This document shows positions 8,995 through 18,165 of a stretch of DNA of 64,000 nt, piece after piece. The position numbers and the translations under genes were made by a program. Numbering within the stretch: the first letter of the stretch is position 1; each line of letters starts with the position of its first letter. Below the pieces are notes generated by a model. It saw only the letters and a list, made by a program, of their open reading frames with translations. It made no database searches and was not told where the DNA came from. Location of the stretch: contig JBDWQJ010000004.1 in NCBI GenBank assembly GCA_039986595.1, positions 1 through 64,000 on the forward strand. The letters are read 5' to 3'. The DNA comes from Lentilitoribacter sp039986595. Its GTDB lineage: Bacteria > Pseudomonadota > Alphaproteobacteria > Rhizobiales > Rhizobiaceae.

Positions 8995-11243
8995 TGGGGG
9001 CTTCGTCATTAATGACAAAAACACTTAAAGATGTTGAGTTGAGCATGAATGCAAATACTCTTTTGGAAAATGCTAATTCTATCCAGCATTCACTCGCCAA
9101 AGTGTATAGCGCATACGACCGAGCTGACAGCAACTGGAATGACAAGCAACTTAGCCCGGCGGCCAATTGTATTGGGCCACTATTAAATCTGCTCGAATGG
9201 GTTGGATCTGCGCGCCAACTTAAAGAAGTAATGCCGCATTTCGATACGCTGCACACAGTGGACGATCTGCGAAGCCTGCTCGTGCGGATCAATTATAAAA
9301 CTCAGAAAAAAGAACTTGCGATCAACCAGATTACTCAGTCCTTTCTCCCTGCAATCTTGCTGGGTGAAGACGATAAAGATGTGATGGTCGTGATCGATCT
9401 CGCCGATAATGGGCAACTGCTAATATATAACGGAAAATCGGAAAAATTTGAATATAAACAGATCACTGGCGAATTTATCACGCTGTATACGGTTGAGAAA
9501 TTCGACCCGATTGAGGCCAATGATAATGAAAGCAAACATGGCTGGTTCCAATCGATCTTATCGCGTTTTAAAAAACTATTTACGCGTTTATTTATTCTAA
9601 CATTTGCGATCAATATTTTTGATTTCGCTGTGCCATTTTACATCATGATGGTCTACGACAAAGTGATTGGGACAAAATCTGTCACCACGCTTATAACTTT
9701 TATTGGTTGTTTGGTTGTTGCAATCGCAGCAGGCATGATTTTGCGCCATATTCGCGCTCAAACGATTGCTTATCTTGGCGCTCGGGTTCAAGGGCTTGTT
9801 ACCCTAGCCGCCTTTAAACAAGTGCTGAGTTTGCCAATTTTAATGAGCGAAAGCGCGCGTGCAAGCGAACAATTGTCACGTTTTAAGCAGTTTGTCGGCA
9901 TTCGAGACCTCTTTATGGGGCATTTGGGTAGCGCTATCTTGGATGCGCCGTTTATCCTGGTATTTTTGGCAGCAATTTTCGCTATCGGCGGAAATTTGGG
10001 CTTTTTATCGCTAGCTCTTTTGACATTTTACATCATCGTCGCAGTTGGCTTAATGCCGGTGGGAACACGCATTATGCGTAAATCCGGCGAACACAAAAAG
10101 AACCATAAAAACTTTGTCGTTGAAACCGTTGAAAAACATTCAACTATCATCGAAAACAACGCGCAAAAGCTTTGGATTGAGCGTGAAAGCGAACTGTCTG
10201 GCAAGTCACTGATTGCACAATTTAAAGCCCAACAGTTCCAAGCTATTCAACAAAACATATCTCAGCTTTTAGTGATGGTGACAGGTATTTTAACGATCGG
10301 ACTGGGCGCCGGCATGGTGATTGATGGCAATCTATCGGCAGGAGCGCTCATTGCATTGGTAACGTTAATCTGGCGCTTGCTTTCACCCATCCAAACCGTA
10401 TTTTTAGGAATGGGCCGGATTAACGCAACAATTGGCACATTTAAACAAATCAATAATTTGATGCGACTTCGGTCAGAAAAGGTTGAAAGCAAACGACCAA
10501 ATATTTTACGCCAATTTACAGGTCAGATTACACTAGACAAAGTTGCCTTCAAGCATCAAACAGCTCAAACACCGAGTATTTATAATTTATCACTTGCCGT
10601 AAAACCTCGCGAATTTATTGCTATTACCGGCGATTCAGGAGCTGGTAAATCTGTACTACTCAAATTAATGGCTGGCCTTTACACGCCGCAGGTTGGCGTT
10701 GTTGCTGCAGATGGATTGAACTTACGCCAAATTGATTCTTATCAATATAGACGTGCCATTGGTTATGTGGGCCAACAGGCAGATTTCTTCCATGGTACGA
10801 TTGCCCAAAACTTGATGTTTGCCAATCCTGTTGCAACTTTGAGCGAGTTGGAACACGCACTTGATCTAGCTGGTGCGCGCAAAACAGTTGAAGAATTACC
10901 TGAAGGAATTGATACGCGTCTTACTGCTCAGCTGCAAAGGAAGTTGACGAAAAGCTTCTCTAGCCAATTATCTTTGGCGCGCGCGTATTTATCAAACAGC
11001 TCTATATATATGTTTGATGACCCGGGAAGTGATCTCGATCCAATAGCTGATAAACGCTTTATCACGACACTCAAAGTCTTACAGAGAAAAGCGACCGTTA
11101 TTTTAGTAACCCAACGCCCAAGTCATATGTATCTTGCTGATCGCTTGATCTTATTGCAAGCCGGACAAATGCTAGCTGATTCCGCACCAGATGAGCTGGT
11201 TCCGAAAATATTAAATGCCGCACAAACCGCGAAAGTTAGCTGA
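8994..11243 (+). CDS. Type I secretion ABC exporter subunit 2 with degenerate C39-like N-terminus
   Basis: 749 residues: about 180 N-terminal residues resembling the non-catalytic C39-like domain of RTX exporters, a membrane domain (about 200-490) and an ATPase domain (about 510-740). Walker A is intact (GDSGAGKS, about 546-553), unlike in the preceding gene. The signature position reads LTKSF, Walker B ends MFDDP with Asp in the catalytic glutamate position, and the switch histidine is Gln (VTQRP). A heterodimer with subunit 1 would therefore have one fully dead site and one site made from this Walker A and the LSPGF of subunit 1. The start ATG overlaps the previous stop (TAATG). ATG at 9012, preceded by GGGGG, is an alternative. 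It resembles LapB-type exporters of large adhesins. Confidence 0.9.
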   Translation: MGASSLMTKTLKDVELSMNANTLLENANSIQHSLAKVYSAYDRADSNWNDKQLSPAANCIGPLLNLLEWVGSARQLKEVMPHFDTLHTVDDLRSLLVRINYKTQKKELAINQITQSFLPAILLGEDDKDVMVVIDLADNGQLLIYNGKSEKFEYKQITGEFITLYTVEKFDPIEANDNESKHGWFQSILSRFKKLFTRLFILTFAINIFDFAVPFYIMMVYDKVIGTKSVTTLITFIGCLVVAIAAGMILRHIRAQTIAYLGARVQGLVTLAAFKQVLSLPILMSESARASEQLSRFKQFVGIRDLFMGHLGSAILDAPFILVFLAAIFAIGGNLGFLSLALLTFYIIVAVGLMPVGTRIMRKSGEHKKNHKNFVVETVEKHSTIIENNAQKLWIERESELSGKSLIAQFKAQQFQAIQQNISQLLVMVTGILTIGLGAGMVIDGNLSAGALIALVTLIWRLLSPIQTVFLGMGRINATIGTFKQINNLMRLRSEKVESKRPNILRQFTGQITLDKVAFKHQTAQTPSIYNLSLAVKPREFIAITGDSGAGKSVLLKLMAGLYTPQVGVVAADGLNLRQIDSYQYRRAIGYVGQQADFFHGTIAQNLMFANPVATLSELEHALDLAGARKTVEELPEGIDTRLTAQLQRKLTKSFSSQLSLARAYLSNSSIYMFDDPGSDLDPIADKRFITTLKVLQRKATVILVTQRPSHMYLADRLILLQAGQMLADSAPDELVPKILNAAQTAKVS

Positions 11244-11385
11244 ATATTAACGATACCTCTGGTAGAAATACTAAAAGTAGCATGTGATTTTTGGGGTTAA
11301 TTGAATTACCTACTGATTTCCCAAAATGGCTACAACGTATTTAGGTGCGATGAATGCATCATTTATCAAGTGGGATTGAACAAAA

Positions 11386-12708
11386 GTGCAGATTAGGAAA
11401 AGTGAAGTTTCTGGAAACTCCTTTATCCTGCCAGCTGAATTAGATGATGACAAAACAATCATCGTGATGGGCAGGCGGGCTAATCTTTTGTGCTTGTTGT
11501 TCATTGCGGCAATCGTCTGGGCCATCTTTGCCCCAATTGATGAATTAGTGCTTGCCAACGGCGAAATTATACCAACTGCAAATGTGACCTCTATCGAACA
11601 CCGCGAAGGTGGCATCGTTGATGCTGTTCTAGTCAAAGAAGGCCAGAGCGTTAAAGCAGGCGATACAATTATTTTGCTCAATGCGACTTCTACCGAAGCT
11701 GATTTTGGGCAAGTGGAAATTCAGGCCGTATCTCTCGAGCTTCGTTTAAAATCATTGGAAGCTTTAGCTAACGAAGAAGAACCTGACTTTGGCAATATCG
11801 GACAACAATATCCTGATTTATACGAAAAAGAGAAAATTGCGCATTATGCCCGCGCTGCGCTTTTACAAAAAGAGCTCGCCAATCTTGAAACTGGCAAAGC
11901 ATTAAAGCGACTTGAAGCTAATGCTTACGAAAGTGAAGTTAAAAGCTTAAAGCGTCAATTGACCATTGAGCAAGAACGCCACGACAGTTTGCAATCACTT
12001 TTGAAAGCCGGACACGTATCGCGCAAAGAATATCTGGATGCTAAAGCGAGTTTAGAACGCGTTACCCAGAGCATTGATAGCGCGTTTGGCCAGCAACAAG
12101 TTGCTGAATTACAGCTGGAAGAAGCTGGTCGCGTCATCGAAAGCAAGTTGGCACAAGAAAAGAAATTGCTTGGTGAAGAACAAGCACAGATTTTATCTGA
12201 GCTTGCTCAAGCGCGTGAGCAACTTAACAAACAACAAGATCGCGCTGACAGGTTATTTATCAAATCACCTATCGATGGCATTGTGCAGGAAGTTGTACAA
12301 AAAGCTGAAGGTGAAGTGATTGGCTCAGGTGAATTGATAGCTCGGGTTGTCCCAGCTGAACGCCAAATCGTTGCTGAAGTTCGCGTTGATCCTTATGACA
12401 TTGGTCACATTAAGGAAGGCGATAATGCTGAGGTCAATATTTCTACATTTGATCCAAGTATTTTCGGTACAGCAACTGGTAAGATTGCGGTTCTATCGCC
12501 AACCACATTTTTGACTGAAAAAGGCGAGCCTTATTATAAAGCCGTGATTGATCTAAAAGACAACTTCATTGGCGAAGATCAGAGCAAACGTTATCTCCAT
12601 GCCGGCATGGTGGTTGATGCGAAGATCAAAACTGGTTCGAAGTCGCTCATGCGATACATGCTCAAACCGGTTTTAAAATCCTTCAGCTCTTCGTTCTCTG
12701 AGCGCTAA
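11386..12708 (+). CDS. HlyD-family type I secretion membrane fusion protein
   Basis: 440 residues, the usual length for HlyD/PrtE adaptors. There is one N-terminal membrane helix (about residues 28-46), a lipoyl/barrel-sandwich half ending in IVDAVLVKEGQSVKAGD, a long coiled coil (about 110-290, rich in E, K, Q and L), and a C-terminal beta-barrel part with IKSPIDGIVQEV and a typical VVPAERQIVAEVRV stretch. It should link the two ABC subunits to a TolC-like outer-membrane channel, which is not in the window. The gene starts with GTG and sits 142 bases after the second ABC gene, probably in the same operon. Confidence 0.93.
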   Translation: MQIRKSEVSGNSFILPAELDDDKTIIVMGRRANLLCLLFIAAIVWAIFAPIDELVLANGEIIPTANVTSIEHREGGIVDAVLVKEGQSVKAGDTIILLNATSTEADFGQVEIQAVSLELRLKSLEALANEEEPDFGNIGQQYPDLYEKEKIAHYARAALLQKELANLETGKALKRLEANAYESEVKSLKRQLTIEQERHDSLQSLLKAGHVSRKEYLDAKASLERVTQSIDSAFGQQQVAELQLEEAGRVIESKLAQEKKLLGEEQAQILSELAQAREQLNKQQDRADRLFIKSPIDGIVQEVVQKAEGEVIGSGELIARVVPAERQIVAEVRVDPYDIGHIKEGDNAEVNISTFDPSIFGTATGKIAVLSPTTFLTEKGEPYYKAVIDLKDNFIGEDQSKRYLHAGMVVDAKIKTGSKSLMRYMLKPVLKSFSSSFSER

Positions 12709-12917
12709 GACACTTTCCTCACATCAATATTTTCAATTTTCTAAATACCTGCAACTGGCAAGATAATTGCTTGTGTATTAATTGGTGGGAGCCGCTTTGA
12801 TACATTTGCATAATTATTGACCTGAAAAGATGTTGATATCTTGCGCAACTGATTAATTTTTGTTCAACTCGCCACGCAAACATTAATATCAGGCAATCGT
12901 GTAAAGACGGAATACGT

Positions 12918-13220
12918 ATGAATTTATCTCCGAGAGAAAAAGACAAATTGTTAATCGCCATGGCTGCGATTGTTGCTCGAAAACGTTTAGAACGTGGCGT
13001 AAAGCTCAATCATCCTGAGGCAATCGCGCTCATTACAGACTTTGTGGTTGAAGGTGCGCGCGATGGTGCTTCTGTTGCTGATCTTATGGAACAAGGCGCC
13101 CATGTCATCACGCGTGAACAGGTCATGGAGGGCATCCCAGAAATGATCCATGACATTCAGGTTGAAGCAACCTTCCCTGATGGCACAAAACTTGTCACTG
13201 TTCACGAGCCCATTCGATAA
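12918..13220 (+). CDS. ureA: Urease subunit gamma
   Basis: 100 residues, full length for UreA. The sequence carries family hallmarks: MNLSPREKDKLL at the start, GARDGASVADLM, and PEMIHDIQVEATFPDGTKLV near the end. It is a structural subunit of the cytoplasmic nickel enzyme that hydrolyses urea to ammonia and CO2. It opens the cluster ureA-ureB-lprI-like-ureC-abm-DUF6500-ureE-ureF-ureG. In many related bacteria ureD lies just before ureA, but here the upstream gene is hlyD. Confidence 0.97.
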   Translation: MNLSPREKDKLLIAMAAIVARKRLERGVKLNHPEAIALITDFVVEGARDGASVADLMEQGAHVITREQVMEGIPEMIHDIQVEATFPDGTKLVTVHEPIR

Positions 13221-13247
13221 AACAATTCTGCATAAAGGATATGCCTT

Positions 13248-13553
13248 ATGATACCTGGCGAAATTATCACTCAAGATGGCGAAATTGTTTTAAACGATGG
13301 ATCTGATGCCATAACCCTCAAAGTGGCCAATTCTGGTGATCGCCCAATTCAAGTTGGCTCTCACTATCACTTTTATGAAACAAACGCTGCGCTACAGTTT
13401 GACCGTGAAAAAACCCGCGGCATGCGGCTTGATATTGCAGCTGGTACAGCTGTGAGATTTGAACCTGGCCAAGAACGCGATGTATCGCTTATTTCAATTG
13501 GTGGTGCGCGCGAGATTTATGGATTTAATCAAAAGGTCATGGGAAAACTATGA
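13248..13553 (+). CDS. ureB: Urease subunit beta
   Basis: 101 residues with the UreB signature MIPGEI at the start, GDRPIQVGSHYHFYE in the middle, and RGMRLDIAAGTAVRFEPG. It is the second small structural subunit of urease. It follows ureA by 27 bases, and its TGA stop overlaps the start of the next gene as ATGA, which indicates translational coupling to the LprI-like gene. Confidence 0.97.
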   Translation: MIPGEIITQDGEIVLNDGSDAITLKVANSGDRPIQVGSHYHFYETNAALQFDREKTRGMRLDIAAGTAVRFEPGQERDVSLISIGGAREIYGFNQKVMGKL

Positions 13554-13939
13554 TCAGAGGCTGTACTTTGGGAAGCTGTCTTTTGGTCCTTTCAGCAATT
13601 ACAGCACCTGCCATCGCGCAGGATTGGGATTGCTCGAATGCCGGTGAGTTGCCGCAACAAGGGATGAATTACTGTGCCGCTCAAGATTTCCACAAAGCCG
13701 ATCTAGCATTAAATGCTGCATGGTCACTTATTCGTAAAGATGCCATCAAACGAAGCGATGGAGAAGATCCCTTACTCACAGGCCAGCGTGCCTGGCTCGA
13801 TTATCGAGACAATCAATGTGAAGCTGAATCGCTTGTTTTTGAAGGCGGCTCACTCCAACCTTTCATCAACGCCTCATGTCGTGCGCGCACAACGCGAGCA
13901 CGGACAGAAGAATTACTGCTTATGGAGCGGTATCGTTGA
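13550..13939 (+). CDS. LprI-like (DUF1311) secreted protein inside the urease operon
   Basis: 129 residues. A signal peptide (LVLSAITAPAIAQ) is followed by a mature domain with four or more cysteines and the pattern DLALNAAW, GQRAWLDYRDNQC, FINASCRARTT, which matches the lysozyme-inhibitor LprI / DUF1311 family. It should be periplasmic. It is translationally coupled to ureB (4-base ATGA overlap) and precedes ureC. I recall such a gene at this place in other rhizobial urease clusters, but its role in urease function is not established, and no lysozyme-inhibitor activity can be inferred from sequence alone. Confidence 0.8.
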   Translation: MIRGCTLGSCLLVLSAITAPAIAQDWDCSNAGELPQQGMNYCAAQDFHKADLALNAAWSLIRKDAIKRSDGEDPLLTGQRAWLDYRDNQCEAESLVFEGGSLQPFINASCRARTTRARTEELLLMERYR

Positions 13940-14011
13940 ATATTAGACAAACAAATATACGCACGATCTGTGCGTCACATCATAATATGAAGCCTATTCG
14001 GGGACACGTAA

Positions 14012-15724
14012 ATGCCAGCTAAAATCACACGTTCTGCCTATGCCGATATGTTTGGCCCAACAACAGGCGATAAAGTTCGTCTTGCCGATACCGAACTCTT
14101 TATCGAGGTTGAAAAAGACTACACGACCTATGGCGAAGAAGTTAAATTTGGCGGTGGTAAAGTTATCCGTGACGGGATGGGACAAAGCCAGATCGCCAGA
14201 GCAGATGGTGCAGTGGACACAGTTATCACCAACGCACTTGTTGTCGATGTAACTGGTATTTACAAAGCGGATGTGGGTTTAAAAGATGGCCGGATTGCAG
14301 GCATTGGTAAAGCTGGAAATCCAGACACACAAAGCAATGTCGATATCATTGTTGGCCCCGGAACCGAAGCCATCGCAGGTGAAGGCAAGATCTTAACTGC
14401 TGGCGGCTTTGATAGTCACATTCACTATATCTGCCCGCAACAAATTGAAGATGCGCTTATGTCTGGCTTGACCACAATGCTCGGCGGAGGCACGGGTCCT
14501 GCGCACGGCACATTGGCGACCACATGCACCCCCGGCCCTTGGCATATCGGGCGCATGATCCAATCCGCAGATGCTTTTCCAATGAACTTGGCATTTGCCG
14601 GTAAAGGTAATGCATCGGTGCCAAAAGCACTTGAAGAGATGATCCTTGGCGGTGCTTGTGCGCTTAAACTCCATGAAGATTGGGGCACGACACCAGGCGC
14701 CATTGATAACTGTTTAAGTGTTGCAGACGCTTTTGATGTTCAGGTGATGATCCACACAGATACACTTAACGAATCTGGTTTTGTGGAAACATCATTGGGC
14801 GCCATGAAGGGCCGCACAATCCACGCATTCCACACAGAAGGTGCAGGTGGTGGGCATGCTCCAGATATCATCAAGGTTTGCGGTGAAAGCAATGTGCTAC
14901 CTGCATCGACCAACCCAACGCGTCCTTATACCGTTAATACGCTTGCAGAACATTTGGATATGTTGATGGTCTGTCACCATCTTGATAGCGCTATTCCTGA
15001 AGACATCGCCTTTGCTGAAAGCCGCATTCGAAAAGAAACAATTGCCGCTGAAGATATTTTGCATGACATGGGCGCGTTTTCCATCATCGCATCTGATAGC
15101 CAAGCAATGGGACGTGTTGGTGAGGTGATCACCCGCACATGGCAAACAGCAGATAAAATGAAGAAACAACGCGGTTCATTGCCTGAAGAAAAAGGTGATA
15201 ATGATAACTTCCGCGTTCGCAGATATATTGCCAAATATACAATTAATCCTGCGATTGCGCACGGAATTTCAAAAGAAATCGGCTCTATTGAAGTTGGCAA
15301 ACGAGCTGATTTAGTATTGTGGAATCCTGCATTTTTTGGCGTAAAACCAGACATGATTGTGATGGGTGGTTCCATCGTGGCAGCGCCAATGGGTGATCCA
15401 AATGCATCCATCCCTACTCCACAACCTGTTCATTATCGCCCTATGTTTGGTGCCTTTGGTAAAGCTGTGGAACATGCGGCAGTCACTTTTGTGTCTCAAG
15501 CAGCACATGATGCTGGATTACGTGAGAGCTTGGGTGTTGCAAAACAACTGGTTCCTGTTGAAAACACCCGCGGCGGCATCTCAAAAGCCGATCTTCTCTT
15601 AAATAATGCGACGCCAGAAGTTGAAGTTGATCCCGAAACATACGAAGTAAGAGCTGATGGTGAGCTTCTCACCTGCGAACCTGCTGATGTGCTTCCAATG
15701 GCGCAACGGTACTTCTTATTTTAA
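14012..15724 (+). CDS. ureC: Urease subunit alpha, catalytic
   Basis: 570 residues, the standard UreC length. It contains the metal-binding HIHY motif, the lysine to be carbamylated in KLHEDWG (about residue 219), HTDTLNESGF, the nickel-binding HAFHTEGAGGGHAPD, and the flap cysteine/histidine in MVCHHLD. All expected active-site motifs are present, so the enzyme looks functional once nickel is loaded by UreE, UreF, UreG and a UreD that is not encoded nearby. Confidence 0.98.
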   Translation: MPAKITRSAYADMFGPTTGDKVRLADTELFIEVEKDYTTYGEEVKFGGGKVIRDGMGQSQIARADGAVDTVITNALVVDVTGIYKADVGLKDGRIAGIGKAGNPDTQSNVDIIVGPGTEAIAGEGKILTAGGFDSHIHYICPQQIEDALMSGLTTMLGGGTGPAHGTLATTCTPGPWHIGRMIQSADAFPMNLAFAGKGNASVPKALEEMILGGACALKLHEDWGTTPGAIDNCLSVADAFDVQVMIHTDTLNESGFVETSLGAMKGRTIHAFHTEGAGGGHAPDIIKVCGESNVLPASTNPTRPYTVNTLAEHLDMLMVCHHLDSAIPEDIAFAESRIRKETIAAEDILHDMGAFSIIASDSQAMGRVGEVITRTWQTADKMKKQRGSLPEEKGDNDNFRVRRYIAKYTINPAIAHGISKEIGSIEVGKRADLVLWNPAFFGVKPDMIVMGGSIVAAPMGDPNASIPTPQPVHYRPMFGAFGKAVEHAAVTFVSQAAHDAGLRESLGVAKQLVPVENTRGGISKADLLLNNATPEVEVDPETYEVRADGELLTCEPADVLPMAQRYFLF

Positions 15725-15735
15725 GGGATACTTTT

Positions 15736-16032
15736 ATGATCTATCTGATCGCAACTTTGAAAATCAAACCTGGCAGCCAAGAAACACTTAAAAAACTTGT
15801 GGCGCCGTGTATTGAAGGCACACGCAAAGAGGCTGGCAACATCTCCTACGATTTGTTTGAAAACATGACTGAAGAAAACACGCTGACATTTGTTGAACGT
15901 TGGGAAACGCAAGAAGCGGTCGACAACCATTTTACCGAACCACATTTCCTAGCATGGCGAGAAGCTGCGTCTGAATACTTCCTCGACCGAAAAATTGAGA
16001 TTATCACACCTCAAGACGTCGTTGTGAAATAG
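15736..16032 (+). CDS. Putative quinol/antibiotic-biosynthesis monooxygenase (ABM domain)
   Basis: 98 residues forming one ABM-type dimeric alpha/beta barrel domain: YLIATLKIKPGSQETL, GNISYDLFENMTEENTLTFVERWETQEAVDNH, and a closing HFLAWREAAS stretch. Relatives include YgiN-like quinol monooxygenases. It begins 11 bases after ureC, so it is co-transcribed with urease. Its substrate cannot be deduced, and a link to urease chemistry is not obvious. Confidence 0.8.
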   Translation: MIYLIATLKIKPGSQETLKKLVAPCIEGTRKEAGNISYDLFENMTEENTLTFVERWETQEAVDNHFTEPHFLAWREAASEYFLDRKIEIITPQDVVVK

Positions 16033-16045
16033 CAGATACAAAGTC

Positions 16046-16264
16046 ATGCGCCCTGAATTAAAAACAAAAATCATTGATGTTTGTAACACCAAAATTATAC
16101 AAAAAGGCGAAAATGTCGGCTTGTCATTTTACGCCTTTTTCGCCAATAAAAACACCGACCCTGATTTACTCATGGAAGCTGCGACTTGGTGGATTAAAAC
16201 GCACGAACTCGATCACTTCGAGAAAGCTGTGAAAATTCGTGAGATGATAAAGGCGATGCCATGA
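16046..16264 (+). CDS. Small conserved protein, DUF6500-like
   Basis: 72 residues, charged and without membrane segments or signal peptide; central GLSFYAFFANKNTDP and ATWWIKTHELDHFEKA. From memory this matches a small family (DUF6500) found beside urease genes in alphaproteobacteria, but I could not check this. The stop overlaps the ureE start as ATGA. Function unknown; the tight coupling suggests a role in urease expression or assembly. Confidence 0.6.
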   Translation: MRPELKTKIIDVCNTKIIQKGENVGLSFYAFFANKNTDPDLLMEAATWWIKTHELDHFEKAVKIREMIKAMP

Positions 16265-16728
16265 TTTTAGCAAACCAAACCACGTTTGATTTCAATAAAT
16301 CTGTCGACACCATCACGCTTGATGAAACGGCGCGACATCGCCGTCGCATGAAAATGATATCAGATAATGGCATTGAATTTTTACTGGACTTACCAGACGC
16401 AAAACTTTTGCGTCATGGTGAGGGTTTGGTTCTTGAAGATGGTCGTATTATCGAAGTTTGTGCGGAGCCGGAATTACTTCTTAAAGTTACAGGAAATGAC
16501 AGCCATCATCTATTATCTTTGACTTGGCAATTGGGCAATCGCCACCTGCCAACGCAAATATTTCAAGATCACTTATTTATACGCGCTGACCATGTCATCA
16601 AAGATATGCTGCTTGGATTAGGCGCGCATGTTGAAGACATAACCGCTCCATTTGATCCTGAAGGTGGTGCGTATTCGACAGATCATGCGCATTCACATCA
16701 CAAAGATGGCCATCACCACCATGACTGA
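16261..16728 (+). CDS. ureE: Urease accessory protein UreE, nickel metallochaperone
   Basis: 155 residues. An N-terminal peptide-binding domain is followed by the metal-binding domain with the conserved GNRHLP stretch (LGNRHLPTQIF) and VIKDMLLGLGAHVE. The C-terminus is His-rich (DHAHSHHKDGHHHHD), which in this family binds extra nickel. It delivers nickel to the apo-urease complex. It overlaps both neighbours: 4 bases with the previous gene and 8 bases with ureF. Confidence 0.95.
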   Translation: MILANQTTFDFNKSVDTITLDETARHRRRMKMISDNGIEFLLDLPDAKLLRHGEGLVLEDGRIIEVCAEPELLLKVTGNDSHHLLSLTWQLGNRHLPTQIFQDHLFIRADHVIKDMLLGLGAHVEDITAPFDPEGGAYSTDHAHSHHKDGHHHHD

Positions 16729-17383
16729 TAAGAACACCTCTCTGTTAAGATTGATGGCGTGGTTGTCCCCCGTGTTCCCTATTGGCAGCTTTGCCTATAG
16801 CGCCGGGTTGGAACAGGCAAGCCAAAGCAGATTGGTTACAAACGCTGAGCAACTTTTTGACTGGCTCAGTGATTATTTAAATTTCGGCAGCACTTGGAAT
16901 GATGCAGTGTATTTTTCTAGCGCATGGCACCTTGCAAAAGATGGCAATAATCTTGTTGAGATTTCAGCACTAGCAGAAGCTATGGCTAGCACCAAAGAGC
17001 GCCACCAGGAGACGATTGCGCAAGGCGCAGCATTTTTAAAAGCTGCAAATGTGTGGGATATGGATAGCTCAACACTCCCCAACCAATGCGCACTTCCTAT
17101 TGCGGTTGGGGCAAGATGCGCAAATGCTGGCATTGAATTATCGCCCGCGCTTTTGACTTACCTACAGGCATTTGTAAGCAATCAGTTACAAGTTGCAATT
17201 CGCCTATCTATCATTGGGCAAAATGATGCATTGAAAATTTTGGCGCGGTTTGAACCTTTGTTGATTGATTTGACAGAACGCGCTTCGCAAACAACGTTGG
17301 ATGACCTGGGAAGCTTTACTATTACCGCCGATATTTCATCTTTGCGACACGAAACTATGGAATCGCGGATATTTCAATCTTGA
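16721..17383 (+). CDS. ureF: Urease accessory protein UreF
   Basis: About 220 residues from the chosen ATG (MTDKNTSLLRLMAWLS). The open frame extends further upstream into ureE, but that part is not UreF-like, and the ATG lies inside the last codons of ureE, as usual for coupled genes. Family features are PVFPIGSFAYSAGLE at the N-terminus and an all-helical body. UreF bridges UreD-urease to UreG and gates GTP-dependent nickel insertion. Its usual partner UreD is not in the window. Confidence 0.93.
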   Translation: MTDKNTSLLRLMAWLSPVFPIGSFAYSAGLEQASQSRLVTNAEQLFDWLSDYLNFGSTWNDAVYFSSAWHLAKDGNNLVEISALAEAMASTKERHQETIAQGAAFLKAANVWDMDSSTLPNQCALPIAVGARCANAGIELSPALLTYLQAFVSNQLQVAIRLSIIGQNDALKILARFEPLLIDLTERASQTTLDDLGSFTITADISSLRHETMESRIFQS

Positions 17384-17428
17384 TTAGATTAGTTTTGATC
17401 ACGAACATAAGAATTGGAGTTCAAAAAC

Positions 17429-18040
17429 ATGGCTAAAGGTAATGGTCCGTTACGCGTTGGAATTGGTGGTCCGGTTGGATCTGGCAAAACGACCTTAACT
17501 GAGAAGTTATGCAAAGCCATGCGGGAGACGTATTCCCTCGCTGTTGTAACCAATGATATTTATACCCGTGAAGATGCAGAAGCTTTAATGCGGATGCAAG
17601 CTTTGCCTTCTGATCGCGTAGTGGGTGTTGAAACAGGCGGTTGTCCGCACACGGCAATTCGGGAAGATGCATCGTTAAACTTACGCGCGATTGATCAATT
17701 ATGTGAGACACATCCTGATCTTGATATCATTTTTATCGAATCTGGTGGTGATAACTTAGCTGCCACATTTTCTCCAGACCTTGCAGATCTAACCATTTAT
17801 GTGATTTCCGTATGTCAGGGTGAAGAAATTCCAAGAAAAGGTGGTCCTGCCATCACACGCTCAGATCTTTTGGTTATCAATAAACAGGACCTTGCTCCGC
17901 ATGTTGAGGTTGATTTGGCCGTTATGGAACGCGATGCAAAACGCGTACGCTCAAATGACGATCATATATTTACCGATATGAAACGCGGTAAAGGCACAGA
18001 CGAAATCGTCAGTTTTTTGGTGGATAAAGGCGGTCTCTAA
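17429..18040 (+). CDS. ureG: Urease accessory GTPase UreG
   Basis: 203 residues from ATG 17429, which is preceded at 9 bases by TTGGAG. A TTG start 15 bases earlier would fall in that ribosome site, so I reject it. P-loop GGPVGSGKTTL, the nickel-binding CPH of GGCPHTAIREDAS, and VINKQDLAPH (NKxD, guanine recognition) are all intact. It is a SIMIBI GTPase that energises nickel transfer to urease. It is the last gene of the cluster. Confidence 0.97.
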   Translation: MAKGNGPLRVGIGGPVGSGKTTLTEKLCKAMRETYSLAVVTNDIYTREDAEALMRMQALPSDRVVGVETGGCPHTAIREDASLNLRAIDQLCETHPDLDIIFIESGGDNLAATFSPDLADLTIYVISVCQGEEIPRKGGPAITRSDLLVINKQDLAPHVEVDLAVMERDAKRVRSNDDHIFTDMKRGKGTDEIVSFLVDKGGL

Positions 18041-18165
18041 CCGCACATCTACAACCCAATTTAAAATTGAAAAGACGGTAGCTTCTAATTTAGGGCTTCA
18101 CATGCGCTCATTTATGTATACATTGTCGCTACCGAAACCATAATTATGTCGGTATTAATACGGAT

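Noticed and set aside
16652..16720. Upstream extension of ureF inside ureE
   Set aside because: The extra 23 residues are a shifted reading of the His-rich ureE end and do not resemble UreF.
17414..17428. Earlier TTG start for ureG
   Set aside because: These bases are the TTGGAG ribosome site; the family N-terminus begins at the ATG at 17429.
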